Shown: positions 31,639 through 40,680 of the stretch, piece by piece | Position numbering within the stretch: position 1 is the first letter of the stretch | How the letters are laid out: each line of letters starts with the position of its first letter | NCBI GenBank assembly: GCA_934446365.1 | Contig: CAKSDZ010000008.1 | Coordinates: forward strand, 1-50,211 | Reading direction: 5' to 3' | DNA: 50,211 nt | Origin: an uncultured Eubacteriales bacterium | GTDB taxonomy: Bacteria; Bacillota; Clostridia; Oscillospirales; CAG-272 | Position numbers and translations under genes: made by a program | The notes under the pieces: generated by a model | The model's database searches: none | The model's input: only the letters and a program-made list of their open reading frames with translations | Told to the model about the DNA's origin: nothing

Positions 31639-32604
31639 TCAGTCCGCTTCCGCGAACGCGGCGGCGCCGATGATGCCGGCGTCGTTGCCGAGCGCGGCCG
31701 TGCGGATTTCGGTTTTCAGCACGCCGTCTTTGGAATAGATTTCATGAGAGAGCTTTTCTTTCAGCGGCAGAATCAGATAATCGCCTTCTCCGCAGATGCC
31801 GCCGCCGATGGTGAGCACCTCCGGCTGGAAGATGTTGATGAGGTTCGCAATTCCGCAAGCGAGATAGCTTATGTAGGTATCGACGACCGCGGCCGCGGCC
31901 TTGTCTCCCTTTTTCATCGCGGCGAATGCGGTTTTGCCGCCGACACGGTTGATATCTCCCGCACACATTTCATGCATCAGTGTGTCGGATTCCGCTTCAA
32001 ACGCTTCCTTTGTCATTTTGATGAGCGCGGTCGCGGAGCTGTATGCCTCAAAGCAGCCGCGTCTGCCGCAGGAGCAGGGACGTCCGCCGTATTCGATCAC
32101 CATGTGACCGAGCTCCGCACCTCCGTAAGCGCATCCGGTGAGCACCTTTCCGTCCAAAATCACGCCGCCGCCGACGCCGGTGCCGAGCGTGATCATGACG
32201 GAGGACGACGTCCCCCGTGCGGCTCCGGCCACCGCCTCTCCGAGCGCCGCGAGATTGGCGTCGTTGCCGATCGCGACCTTGTCTTTCGGGATATCCATAT
32301 ATTCGGAAAACAGCTTTTGGAGCGGGAAATCCGAAAATTTGATGTTGTTGGCATATTCGACGATGCCGGTTTTCGGATTGACGGTACCCGGGCACGCGAT
32401 GCCGGCTCCCCCCGTCTCCTGCGGGGTGGCGCCGCATTCCGCAAGAAGCTTTTTGCAAAGCTCCGCCATATCGCGGACGATGGGCTCCGGTCCTCTTTGC
32501 GCGAGTGTGGGCACCGAGCCTTTTTTTATGATGGAATAATATTCGTCGACGATTCCGACGGCGATATTGGTTCCGCCGAGGTCGACGCCTATGCTGTATT
32601 TCAT
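31639..32604 (-). CDS. glk: ROK family glucokinase
   Basis: A 321-residue sugar kinase that phosphorylates glucose with ATP. Start at 32604 (MKYSIGVDLGGTNIAVGI); the longer open frame upstream covers the promoter. Motifs are the phosphate loop DLGGTN (8-13), the sugar-binding GNDANLAALGE with catalytic Asp, GTGVGGGVI, and the ROK zinc site GHMVIEYGGRPCSCGRRGC followed by FEAYSS. Length and order fit Firmicutes GlcK; another hexose or N-acylhexosamine is possible. It has its own strong promoter. Confidence 0.9.
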   Translation of the reverse strand: MKYSIGVDLGGTNIAVGIVDEYYSIIKKGSVPTLAQRGPEPIVRDMAELCKKLLAECGATPQETGGAGIACPGTVNPKTGIVEYANNIKFSDFPLQKLFSEYMDIPKDKVAIGNDANLAALGEAVAGAARGTSSSVMITLGTGVGGGVILDGKVLTGCAYGGAELGHMVIEYGGRPCSCGRRGCFEAYSSATALIKMTKEAFEAESDTLMHEMCAGDINRVGGKTAFAAMKKGDKAAAAVVDTYISYLACGIANLINIFQPEVLTIGGGICGEGDYLILPLKEKLSHEIYSKDGVLKTEIRTAALGNDAGIIGAAAFAEAD

Positions 32605-32692
32605 GCGATAACTCCGTTCTGCCGTTTCCGGCTGAAATGTGACGGACGGGGCTTGCTGCCGTATGACGGCCGCCCTGCCGCGTAACACTTCT

Positions 32693-32721
32693 ATTATAAT
32701 ATAATGGGCAAATCTTGTCAA
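32693..32721 (-). promoter_or_regulatory. Promoter of the glucokinase gene
   Basis: Minus-strand TTGACA (32716-32721) and TATAAT (32693-32698) with a 17-base spacer: a perfect consensus pair about 90 bases before the start codon. Confidence 0.85.
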
Positions 32722-32781
32722 TATTTGATGAAATGAAAGATTTCCCGTTTTTTCTTTTCCGTCGAAAATGTGTCTTTTATA

Positions 32782-32810
32782 TTTACAAATCGGGCGGGAT
32801 ATGATATGAT
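32782..32810 (+). promoter_or_regulatory. Promoter of the second ABC transporter
   Basis: TTTACA (32782-32787) and TATGAT (32805-32810) with a 17-base spacer. It is divergent from the glucokinase promoter, about 60 bases away. It leaves a leader of about 90 bases. Confidence 0.65.
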
Positions 32811-32906
32811 AATATGCGTATGACAGCCGAAAATGACGGTTTTGCTCATGGGATGTCCTGCGAATTAGGATGCGCGACTGCGTATACGACGAAAGGAATG
32901 ATTTTT

Positions 32907-33641
32907 TTGTTAGAATTCCGCAATTTTTCAAAAACCTACAAGGGCGGCAAACGCGCTGTGGATAATCTGTGCCTGAATATCGAGGCGGGCGATATCTATG
33001 GCTTTATCGGCCATAACGGCGCCGGCAAGACGACCTCGCTCAAAGCGGCGTGCGGCATCCTCGATTTCACGGAGGGGGATATCCTCATCGACGGCATCTC
33101 CGTGCGGGAGGACCCCGTGAAGACAAAGCAGATCACCGCATATATTCCCGATAATCCCGATTTGTACGAATTTATGACCGGTATCAAGTATCTGAATTTC
33201 ATCGGAGACATCTTCGGCGTTCCCGCCGACGCGCGCAACGCAAGAATCGAAAAATATGCGGCGATGTTCGAGATTTCCGGCGATCTCGGTTCGCCGATTT
33301 CCGCTTATTCTCACGGTATGAAGCAAAAGCTCGCCATTATTTCCGCGCTGATTCATGAGCCGCGTCTGCTTGTGCTCGACGAGCCGTTTGTCGGCCTCGA
33401 TCCGAAGGCGTCCCATTTGTTGAAGCAGATTTTTGCCGAAATGTGCGCGTCCGGCGCGGCGATCTTTTTCTCCACGCATGTATTGGAGGTAGCACAGAAG
33501 CTCTGCAACAAAATCGCGATTATCAAAAACGGCAGGCTCGTTGTTTCCGGAAAGACCGATGAAATCGTCGGGGACGGAAGCTTGGAGGATGTGTTCCTCG
33601 AGCTTGCCGATGCGAAGGGCGGGGAATCCGGCGATGAATAA
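32907..33641 (+). CDS. ABC transporter ATP-binding protein
   Basis: A 244-residue ABC ATPase: Walker A GHNGAGKTT, signature AYSHGMKQK, Walker B LLVLDEPFVGLDP and switch STH. I prefer TTG 32907 as start because AAAGGA sits eight to nine bases ahead and the protein then begins at LEFRNFSKTYKGG. The ATG at 32898 directly abuts that site. The SHGMKQ signature is typical of ABC-2/EcsA-type exporters. It overlaps the permease gene by eight bases. Export is likely; the substrate is unknown. Confidence 0.88.
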   Translation: MLEFRNFSKTYKGGKRAVDNLCLNIEAGDIYGFIGHNGAGKTTSLKAACGILDFTEGDILIDGISVREDPVKTKQITAYIPDNPDLYEFMTGIKYLNFIGDIFGVPADARNARIEKYAAMFEISGDLGSPISAYSHGMKQKLAIISALIHEPRLLVLDEPFVGLDPKASHLLKQIFAEMCASGAAIFFSTHVLEVAQKLCNKIAIIKNGRLVVSGKTDEIVGDGSLEDVFLELADAKGGESGDE

Positions 33642-35229
33642 ATTTTCACTTGTCTTTAAGACGCAGCTTCTGTCGGCCCTGAGCAGAGGAAAGAATGCGG
33701 CGCGAAGAAGCAAGGCGGCAAAAGCCGCTTCTCTGACAGGCTATGTCTTGTTGTGGATTTTAATCGCGGCGCTCGCCGCCGTTTATGAGTTTATGTATGC
33801 CGCCGCTTTTGCCGAAAGCGGCATGATTGAGGCGTTCCCGCTTCTCATTGTGCTGGCGGCTTCTCTTTTGACGCTGATCTCCTCCATTTCCTATACGAAA
33901 TCCTTGATTTTCTGCTCCAAGGACCACGACATGCTCTTTGCGCTTCCGATCAAGGGAAGCGTCATCGTCGCGGCGAAGATCGTCACGCTGTATGTGCTGG
34001 ACCTTGCGATCACACTCGCAATCCTTTTGCCGTGCGGCGCGATATACGGACTTTTCGCATCTCCGTCCGCGGTGTTTTACGTTTTGTATTTTTCTTTGGT
34101 TCTGTTCGTTCCGATGATTCCGATTCTCATTTCCGCTCTGATTTCGGCGCTGGTGAGCCTTATTGCGTCGCGCTTCAAGCATGCGAAAATCATCGGCACC
34201 GTTATTTATGTGGCGATTTTCCTCGCTTTTATGTTCGGCGTCATGAGACTGAGCATGGGCGATGCCACCGACGAGGAAATCTCCGGCGCGGTCGGCGGTA
34301 TGATGGAGGGCATGAAAACGTTCTATCCGCCGCTCGATTGGTTCGGGGATGGGATATCCGGCGATATTCCCATGTATTTGCTGTTTATCGGCGCATCCGT
34401 CGTTGCGTTTGCGCTCATTGCGGCTGTTTTCGGGAAATTTTACGGAAAAATCCACGGACTTTTCAGTGCGCGTTCCTTCCGGTCGAAATATAAGGTAAGC
34501 GCGGCCGCTTCCAGCGCCGGCGGCGCCCTTGTCAAAAAGGATATCACACGGCTCTTTTCCTCGCCCGGGCTTATGCTCAACCAAATCTCGGGGCTTATTA
34601 TGCTGGTGCTCTTCACGGTCATCTTTTCGGCGAACGAAAATCCTGTTTCGGTCGAGGGCGAGGAAGCGATTCCGAATTTCTTGGCCGCCATGTATCCGTA
34701 TCTGTTCGCTTTATGTGTCTCTATGTCGTCGCTTACCAGCGCATCGATTTCATTGGAGGGCAAAACCATCGGACTTCTCAAAAGTCTGCCGGTTCCCGCG
34801 CGCACGCTCCTTTCCTGCAAGCTCCGCGTCCATGAGATTGTTTGCTTTCCCGTCATCGTCATTTGCAGCATCGCCATGGCGCTGCTGTCCAAAATGACGG
34901 TTGTCGATACCGTTATTCTTGCGGCGATTCCTCTCATTTATTCCTATAATGCAGGCGTAATGGGACTTTTGCTGAATCTGAAAAAGTACAATTTTGACTG
35001 GACAAACGAAGTGATGGTTGCCAAAAACAGCATGCCGGTGGCCGTGACGACCTTTGTCGGCATATTCTTATCGTTGCTTTCGGGCATTGTCGCCGTGGTC
35101 TTGGCGGTTCTCGGGCTTGATACCGTAATTTTCGGCGGTGTCATGATTGCGCTGTCGCTGGCCGTCGCCGCCGGACTGACGATTCTTCTCCGCAAAAAGG
35201 GAGAAAAGCTGCTCCGCGAAATTGGTTAA
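33634..35229 (+). CDS. ABC-2-type exporter permease, large
   Basis: A 531-residue membrane protein with about twelve hydrophobic segments in two groups (residues 40-280 and 325-520), separated by a cytoplasmic stretch with basic residues (SARSFRSKYKVS). Start at ATG 33634 lies inside the ATPase gene. The usual single-module ABC-2 permease is half this size, so this is a duplicated or fused form. No peptidase or lipid-specific motif is seen. The pair is followed by a clear terminator, so it is a complete two-gene transporter operon. Confidence 0.8.
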   Translation: MNKFSLVFKTQLLSALSRGKNAARRSKAAKAASLTGYVLLWILIAALAAVYEFMYAAAFAESGMIEAFPLLIVLAASLLTLISSISYTKSLIFCSKDHDMLFALPIKGSVIVAAKIVTLYVLDLAITLAILLPCGAIYGLFASPSAVFYVLYFSLVLFVPMIPILISALISALVSLIASRFKHAKIIGTVIYVAIFLAFMFGVMRLSMGDATDEEISGAVGGMMEGMKTFYPPLDWFGDGISGDIPMYLLFIGASVVAFALIAAVFGKFYGKIHGLFSARSFRSKYKVSAAASSAGGALVKKDITRLFSSPGLMLNQISGLIMLVLFTVIFSANENPVSVEGEEAIPNFLAAMYPYLFALCVSMSSLTSASISLEGKTIGLLKSLPVPARTLLSCKLRVHEIVCFPVIVICSIAMALLSKMTVVDTVILAAIPLIYSYNAGVMGLLLNLKKYNFDWTNEVMVAKNSMPVAVTTFVGIFLSLLSGIVAVVLAVLGLDTVIFGGVMIALSLAVAAGLTILLRKKGEKLLREIG

Positions 35230-35238
35230 GGAAACGGG

Positions 35239-35267
35239 ATACCGGCGCATTCTGCGCCGGTATTTTT
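35239..35267 (+). terminator. Terminator of the second ABC transporter operon
   Basis: ATACCGGCGCA (35239-35249) pairs with TGCGCCGGTAT (35253-35263) over a three-base loop, followed by a run of T residues. Confidence 0.9.
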
Positions 35268-35299
35268 CATAGAAAACATATTTATCTTGGGAGGTCAAT

Positions 35300-37651
35300 A
35301 TGACAAAACAGCCGGAAATGAGGCTTTGGTATACGGCGCCGGCGCCGACCGTGAACGACGGGGATTTTGCCCGTCAGAACGACAGTCCGATGGCGGGCTG
35401 GGAAAAATGGTCGCTTCCGCTCGGCAATTCTTATATGGGCGCGTCGGTTTTCGGGAGAACGGAGGTCGAGCGCATCCAAATCACCGAAAACAGCGTGTCC
35501 AATCCGTCGCTGCGCGGCTCGCACTGGCGCGACGGAAGCGGCGGCACACGGACGTTCGGAGATATTTATATCGAAACGGGACATGACGTGGTGTCGGCGT
35601 ATTCCCGCGGTCTCTCCCTTGACGAGGCGGCGGCTTATGTTCGATATACATGCGGCGGCGTCGTTTACCGGCGTGAATATATCATGAGCTATCCCGACCG
35701 CGTGCTGGCGGTTCGGTTCACGGCGGAAAGGGACGGAAATCCGGTAAAGGGAGGATTGTCATTTGCCGTAAGGCTTGAAATCCCCTTTGTGCGCGACTAC
35801 TGCATCCGCGAGGGAGACGGCGCAGGCCGGACGGGAGAGGTCACGGCCGACGGCGACAGGCTCGTCATGCGCGGCACCTCGCTTTATTACCATATTCTCT
35901 GCGAGGGGCAGGCGCGTGTCACGACATCGGGAGGAACGGTGACCGTGGCCGACGGAAAAATCACCGTTTCGGGCGCGGACGGGGCGGTGCTGTATTTCAC
36001 CTGCGGGACGAATTACCGTATGGAATCGCGCGTGTTTTTGGAGCCGGAGCCGAAAAAGAAGCTCGCGCCTTATTCCGCGCCGCACGATAGGGTGACCCGA
36101 ATCCTCGATGCGGCGGTGTCGAAGGGTTATGAAAAAATCCGCGCCGACCATGCGGCGGATTATCGGTCGCTTTTCGACAGGGTGAAACTCACGTTCGGGT
36201 ATGACGCGGCGGATTTGGCTGTCACAACGGATGCGCTTGTCGCAAGATATCGGGACGGCGGGCGTTCGGCCTATCTTGAAATGTTGTATTACCAATACGG
36301 CAGGTATCTGCTCATCGCAAGCTCACGCCCGGGAGGCTATCCTGCGAATCTTCAAGGCACATGGACGGCGTATGACAGCTCACCTTGGGGCTGTGATTAT
36401 CATCATAATATCAACGTCCAGATGAATTACTGGCCGTCCGGCATTGCAAACCTTGCCGAGTGTTTTCGGCCGTATATCGATTATGCGAGAGCATATATGC
36501 CGTCCGCAGAGGAGATTGCGGACACCTATATCAAGGAAAATTATCCCGAAAACGCCTCGGAGACTTCCGGCGGAAACGGCTGGACAATCGGAACCGGCGC
36601 GTTCCTCTACTATATCACGACGGTGGGCGGTCATTCCGGTCCGGGCACCGGCGGTTTTACCTCGCTGCTTTTTTGGGATTATTACGAATTTACGGGAGAT
36701 AAGGCGTATCTAAGAGAAATTGGATATCCGTTCCTGCGAGGGATGTCCTTATTCTTATCCAAGGTCGTCGTGCCCGTGGGAGACAAGCTGCTGGTGCGCC
36801 TTTCGGCTTCTCCCGAACAGCAGGGGCCGGACGGAAGCTATTATCAGACGGTCGGCTGTGCCTTTGATCAGCAGATGATCTATGAAAACCATAAGCGCAC
36901 GCTTGAAGCGGCGGAGATCCTCGGCATCACGGACGATCCCTTGCTTGACGTTATCCGCCGTCAGCTTCCGCTGCTCGACCCCGTGCAGATCGGGCTGGAC
37001 GGTCAGGTCAAGGAGTTCCGCGAGGAGGGGCATTACGGGGAGATCGGCGAATATGAGCACCGGCATATTTCTCATCTTGTCGGGCTTTATCCCGGGACGC
37101 TCATCAACAAAAATACGCCCGAATGGTTGGAGGGCGCAAAAATTTCGCTGACAAGGCGTTCCGATAAATCCACCGGCTGGGCGGCCGCCCACCGGCTCTG
37201 TGCATGGGCGCGTACCGGAGACGGCAATCACGCCTATGCGATGTATCGTTCGATGCTCACGTATAATACGCTGCCGAATCTGTGGGACACGCACCCGCCG
37301 TTCCAAATCGACGGCAATTTCGGCGCGGTGGCAGGGATTTCGGAAATGCTTCTGCAAAGTCAGGCGGGATATCTCGATTTTCTTCCGTCATTGCCGGACG
37401 TGTGGCCGGACGGCTCGTTTGACGGCCTTGTCGCGCGCGGAGGCTTTGTCTGCGGCTGTGATTGGCGGGGCAAAAAGCCGGTCGAGATACGGATTTTCTC
37501 CCGTGTGGGAGGCGTTTGCCGCGTGAGGTGTGATGGCCTTGCGCGCGTTCGCGTGGAAACAAAGGGAACTGCCCGACCGGTCGGGGAGGACATGCTGGAA
37601 ATCGATTTGCCGAAAGGGCTTTCGGCAAGGATTTGCTTTTCTCCTCAGTGA
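35300..37651 (+). CDS. GH95 family glycoside hydrolase (alpha-L-fucosidase/galactosidase type)
   Basis: A 783-residue enzyme of glycoside hydrolase family 95, whose members remove terminal alpha-1,2-linked L-fucose or alpha-L-galactose by inversion. The N-terminal beta-sandwich starts with LPLGNSYMGASVFGR. The (alpha/alpha)6 domain follows, with GYPANLQGTWTAYDSSPWG, DYHHNINVQMNYWPSGIANL, the EYEHRHISHLVGLYPG block and WDTHPPFQIDGNFG. There is no signal peptide, so it acts in the cytoplasm on imported oligosaccharides. GGGAGGT precedes the ATG. It stands alone between a terminator and the repeat region. The usual fucose-use genes are not nearby. Confidence 0.9.
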   Translation: MTKQPEMRLWYTAPAPTVNDGDFARQNDSPMAGWEKWSLPLGNSYMGASVFGRTEVERIQITENSVSNPSLRGSHWRDGSGGTRTFGDIYIETGHDVVSAYSRGLSLDEAAAYVRYTCGGVVYRREYIMSYPDRVLAVRFTAERDGNPVKGGLSFAVRLEIPFVRDYCIREGDGAGRTGEVTADGDRLVMRGTSLYYHILCEGQARVTTSGGTVTVADGKITVSGADGAVLYFTCGTNYRMESRVFLEPEPKKKLAPYSAPHDRVTRILDAAVSKGYEKIRADHAADYRSLFDRVKLTFGYDAADLAVTTDALVARYRDGGRSAYLEMLYYQYGRYLLIASSRPGGYPANLQGTWTAYDSSPWGCDYHHNINVQMNYWPSGIANLAECFRPYIDYARAYMPSAEEIADTYIKENYPENASETSGGNGWTIGTGAFLYYITTVGGHSGPGTGGFTSLLFWDYYEFTGDKAYLREIGYPFLRGMSLFLSKVVVPVGDKLLVRLSASPEQQGPDGSYYQTVGCAFDQQMIYENHKRTLEAAEILGITDDPLLDVIRRQLPLLDPVQIGLDGQVKEFREEGHYGEIGEYEHRHISHLVGLYPGTLINKNTPEWLEGAKISLTRRSDKSTGWAAAHRLCAWARTGDGNHAYAMYRSMLTYNTLPNLWDTHPPFQIDGNFGAVAGISEMLLQSQAGYLDFLPSLPDVWPDGSFDGLVARGGFVCGCDWRGKKPVEIRIFSRVGGVCRVRCDGLARVRVETKGTARPVGEDMLEIDLPKGLSARICFSPQ

Positions 37652-37746
37652 GAAAAGACACGGCTTTTCCTTTCCCAAGGAGAAAGAATATGTCGTTTTC
37701 TCACCGATGAGAAAACGACGAAAAGAGCAAAGTATAAGTTTGAAAT

Positions 37747-38092
37747 GATCTATACCCATTTAAAGTGTAGCAATAAGTTCAAGTTACGGTGCTATGCAAT
37801 GCTCCCGCATTGCAGGGCAACATTGAGGCTACCGCCTCAAACTCCCATACTTCTGCTGGGAAACGCAGGCGCAAGGCGCGCGCCGCGTGAGCGCCCTCCG
37901 GCATGATGTCACTGAAAGGGGCGGCGGTTGACGAATCACGCGAGCCTCGCGAGCGTGGAGGCCGTCTTTTATAGCCGCCATCGAACCGCTGCCAGTCGCA
38001 CAAACGGTCAAGCCAGAGGCTTGCGGCTTCTTTTCGTTCTTTTCTTGTGCGGACAAGAAAAGAACACGTTTCTCCTTTCCAAAGGAGAAGAA
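37747..38092 (+). repeat. Hairpin-rich interspersed repeat, copy A
   Basis: About 345 bases, collinear with the inverse of copy B (49778-50117). It opens with GATCTATACCC. Short hairpins follow: GCAATGC/GCATTGC at 37796-37813, CAAGCC-aga-GGCTTG at 38009-38023, a 13-bp stem GTTCTTTTCTTGT/ACAAGAAAAGAAC at 38036-38065, and a final CTCCTTT/AAAGGAG stem. Related hairpin debris precedes it from about 37636. The remaining 38104-38420 shares further pieces with the window end (CTGGCAAGCACATACCCACGG). I see no credible gene in 37652-38658. Confidence 0.8.
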
Positions 38093-38423
38093 ATGTGCTT
38101 TTCTCACTGAGGAGAAAAGCACCAAAAGACTCATTGAGGCTATCGCCTCAAACTCCATCCATCTGCTGGCAAGCACATACCCACGGCTCGAAAGGTGTTG
38201 CAGTGCTCGCACAGCTCGCACAGGCCACCACTCGCCGTGCGGGACGCAACTACGAGTGGAAAGCTCGCGCCCGCAGGCGCAAAGCTGCCGGAGCGCACTC
38301 GCTGTCCGTTCGGCGTGTTCCGCCGTGGATTGCACGAGTTTACGAGTGCAAACACGTGTCGTTACCCTGTATTTTTTAAAAATACATAGAGTCGAAAGCA
38401 AAGAATAGCACAAAAACCTGAAT

Positions 38424-38572
38424 GGGTATAGATTGCTTGGACTTTTTGTATGAGAGCCGACGGGATACGTTTTCGGCTCGCACAAACGATCGAACGGAAC
38501 GTTCGCGGATTCTTTTCGTTCTTTTCTTGTCCGCACAAGAAAAGGACATGTTTCTCTCCTTTCCAAAGGAGA
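38424..38572 (+). repeat. Hairpin-rich interspersed repeat, copy C (partial)
   Basis: It contains GGGTATAGAT at 38424-38433 and the same core as copy A from CGCACAAAC (38479): CGAACG-gaa-CGTTCG at 38491-38505, then the 13-bp stem at 38518-38547 with one G-T wobble, then CTCCTTT/AAAGGAG. Relative to copy A the GGGTATAGAT box is inverted while the core keeps its direction. Confidence 0.75.
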
Positions 38573-38618
38573 AAATTTTTTATAGAGGAAAATTTTAGAA
38601 AACATTTGTTTTTTTGTG

Positions 38619-38647
38619 TTGAAAAATAAAATCGGATATGCTATACT
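38619..38647 (+). promoter_or_regulatory. Promoter of uvrB-uvrA
   Basis: TTGAAA (38619-38624) and TATACT (38642-38647) with a 17-base spacer. The predicted start of transcription, near 38654, lies about five bases before ATG 38659. I see no LexA or DinR box overlapping it. Confidence 0.75.
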
Positions 38648-38658
38648 AATAAAAGCAT

Positions 38659-40659
38659 ATGTTTTTATTGTGCCGGATTTTTCGGAAAACGGAGGTGACG
38701 GATACGGATCGCTTCAAACTGGTATCCCCTTATGCGCCGACCGGCGATCAGCCGGAGGCGATCGAAGCGCTCACGCGCGGCGTTCTGCGCGGCGACCGTG
38801 AACAGTCGCTTGTCGGCGTCACCGGCTCCGGAAAAACGTTTACCATGGCGAATATTATCGCGAACTGTAACCGTCCGACGCTTGTGCTGGCGCACAATAA
38901 GACGCTGGCGGCGCAGCTTTGCTCGGAATTCCGCGAGTTTTTTCCGGAAAATGCCGTTGAATATTTTGTTTCCTACTATGATTATTACCAGCCGGAGGCT
39001 TACATCCCCGGCCGGGATTTATATATTGAAAAGGATTCCTCCATCAACGATGAGATCGACAGGCTCCGCCACAGCGCGACCTCCGCGCTGTTTGAAAGGC
39101 GGGACGTGATCATCGTTTCGAGCGTGTCCTGCATCTATTCGCTCGGCGATCCCGAGGAATATCAGAAGCTTGTGCTGGCGCTGCGTCCCGGCATGCGGAT
39201 TTCCATCGACGAGCTTTCGCGCCGGCTCATCTCCATCAGCTATAACCGGAACGACATCGCGCTGGAACGCGACAATTTCCGTATTCGCGGGGATATCGTC
39301 GACATCATGCCGGCCTCTGGCAAAACAGCGGTTCGTGTGGAATTTTTCGGCGACGAAATCGATCGCCTGTGTGAGATTAACACAGTGACGGGCGAAATCA
39401 TCGGTCTTATGACATATGCCGCGATCTATCCGGCGTCGCATTATGCGACCTCGGATGAAAAAAAAGAAGCGGCGATCCGTGAGATCGAATGCGAGCTTAT
39501 GGAGCGTGTCGAATATTTCAAGGCGAACGGTCAGCTTCTCGAAGCGCAGCGCATTTCGGAACGGACAAAGTACGATATGGAAATGCTGCGCGAGGTGGGC
39601 TTCTGCTCCGGCGTTGAGAACTATTCCCGCGTCCTTTCGGGACGCGCCGCCGGCTCCACGCCGTATACGCTGCTCGACTATTTTCCGCGGGATTTTCTCC
39701 TGTTTGTGGACGAGTCCCATGTCACGCTTCCACAGGTGCGCGGCATGAGCGGCGGCGATTACGCGAGAAAGAAAAATCTCGTCGATTACGGCTTCCGTCT
39801 GCCGTCCGCCTTTGACAATCGGCCGCTTTTCTTCCCGGAATTTGAGAGCAAGCTGAATCAGGTGATCTACGTCAGCGCGACGCCCGGCGATTATGAAAGA
39901 GAGCATTCCACGGCGCTTGTCGAGCAGATCATCCGTCCGACCGGTCTTGTCGATCCGAAGGTCGAGATCCGTCCCGTAAAGGGACAGATCGACGATCTGA
40001 TGGGGGAGATCCGCATCCGTGCCGACCGCGGTGAGCGCGTGCTTGTGACGACGCTGACCAAAAAGATGGCGGAGGATATCTGCGAATATCTTGAAATGAA
40101 CCTCATCAAGGTGCGCTATATCCATCATAATGTGGAGACGATGGAGCGTCAGGAGCTCATCCGCGACCTGCGGCTCGGCGTTTTCGACGTGTTGGTGGGA
40201 ATCAACCTTCTGCGCGAGGGGCTGGACATTCCGGAAGTGTCGCTTGTCGCGATTCTCGACGCCGATAAAGAGGGCTTTCTCCGTTCGGAGACCTCGCTCA
40301 TCCAAACCATCGGCCGTGCGGCGCGAAATGCGGACGGCACGGTTATCATGTACGCCGACACCGTGACGGGCTCTATGGCGCGCGCCATCGCCGAGACCGA
40401 ACGGCGCCGCAAAATCCAAACCGAATACAACGAGGCGCACGGCATCGTGCCGGAAACCATCAAAAAGGACGTGCGCGCCGTCATTGAGATTACGTCCCGC
40501 GACGACATCGCGAAGGCGGAAAAGAACAAAAAGCTGACAAAAAAGCAAAAGGAATCGCTCATCGAGCAGTTGACAAAGGAAATGAAGGATGCCGCCGCCG
40601 TGCTGGATTTCGAGCGCGCGGCCTACCTGCGCGATTCCATTGCGAAGCTGAAAAAATAA
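38659..40659 (+). CDS. uvrB: Excinuclease ABC subunit B
   Basis: UvrB verifies DNA damage and recruits UvrC in nucleotide excision repair. Helicase motif I is GVTGSGKTFTMAN, the beta-hairpin region is YYDYYQPEAYIPG, the DESH box is FVDESHVTLPQ, and motif VI is QTIGRAARNADG. The C-terminal UVR helix pair (EQLTKEMKDAAAVLDFERAA) binds UvrC. Length, about 650 residues, is normal. The start is uncertain: ATG 38659 lies almost at the transcription start, while GTG 38695 lies within GGAGGTG. Homology begins only at about residue 17 (RFKLVSPYAPTGDQ). uvrA follows after 21 bases. Confidence 0.96.
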   Translation: MFLLCRIFRKTEVTDTDRFKLVSPYAPTGDQPEAIEALTRGVLRGDREQSLVGVTGSGKTFTMANIIANCNRPTLVLAHNKTLAAQLCSEFREFFPENAVEYFVSYYDYYQPEAYIPGRDLYIEKDSSINDEIDRLRHSATSALFERRDVIIVSSVSCIYSLGDPEEYQKLVLALRPGMRISIDELSRRLISISYNRNDIALERDNFRIRGDIVDIMPASGKTAVRVEFFGDEIDRLCEINTVTGEIIGLMTYAAIYPASHYATSDEKKEAAIREIECELMERVEYFKANGQLLEAQRISERTKYDMEMLREVGFCSGVENYSRVLSGRAAGSTPYTLLDYFPRDFLLFVDESHVTLPQVRGMSGGDYARKKNLVDYGFRLPSAFDNRPLFFPEFESKLNQVIYVSATPGDYEREHSTALVEQIIRPTGLVDPKVEIRPVKGQIDDLMGEIRIRADRGERVLVTTLTKKMAEDICEYLEMNLIKVRYIHHNVETMERQELIRDLRLGVFDVLVGINLLREGLDIPEVSLVAILDADKEGFLRSETSLIQTIGRAARNADGTVIMYADTVTGSMARAIAETERRRKIQTEYNEAHGIVPETIKKDVRAVIEITSRDDIAKAEKNKKLTKKQKESLIEQLTKEMKDAAAVLDFERAAYLRDSIAKLKK

Positions 40660-40680
40660 ACCATCCGAAAGGCAACATCC

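Noticed and set aside
31342..32685. A 447-codon plus-strand frame opposite the glucokinase
   Set aside because: Antisense to a clear ROK kinase and across its promoter; no supported start.
37829..38605. A 258-codon open frame on the minus strand upstream of uvrB
   Set aside because: It lies entirely in the hairpin repeat, has no ribosome site, and its peptide strings recur in repeat copy B as a result of DNA repetition. I treat it as noncoding.
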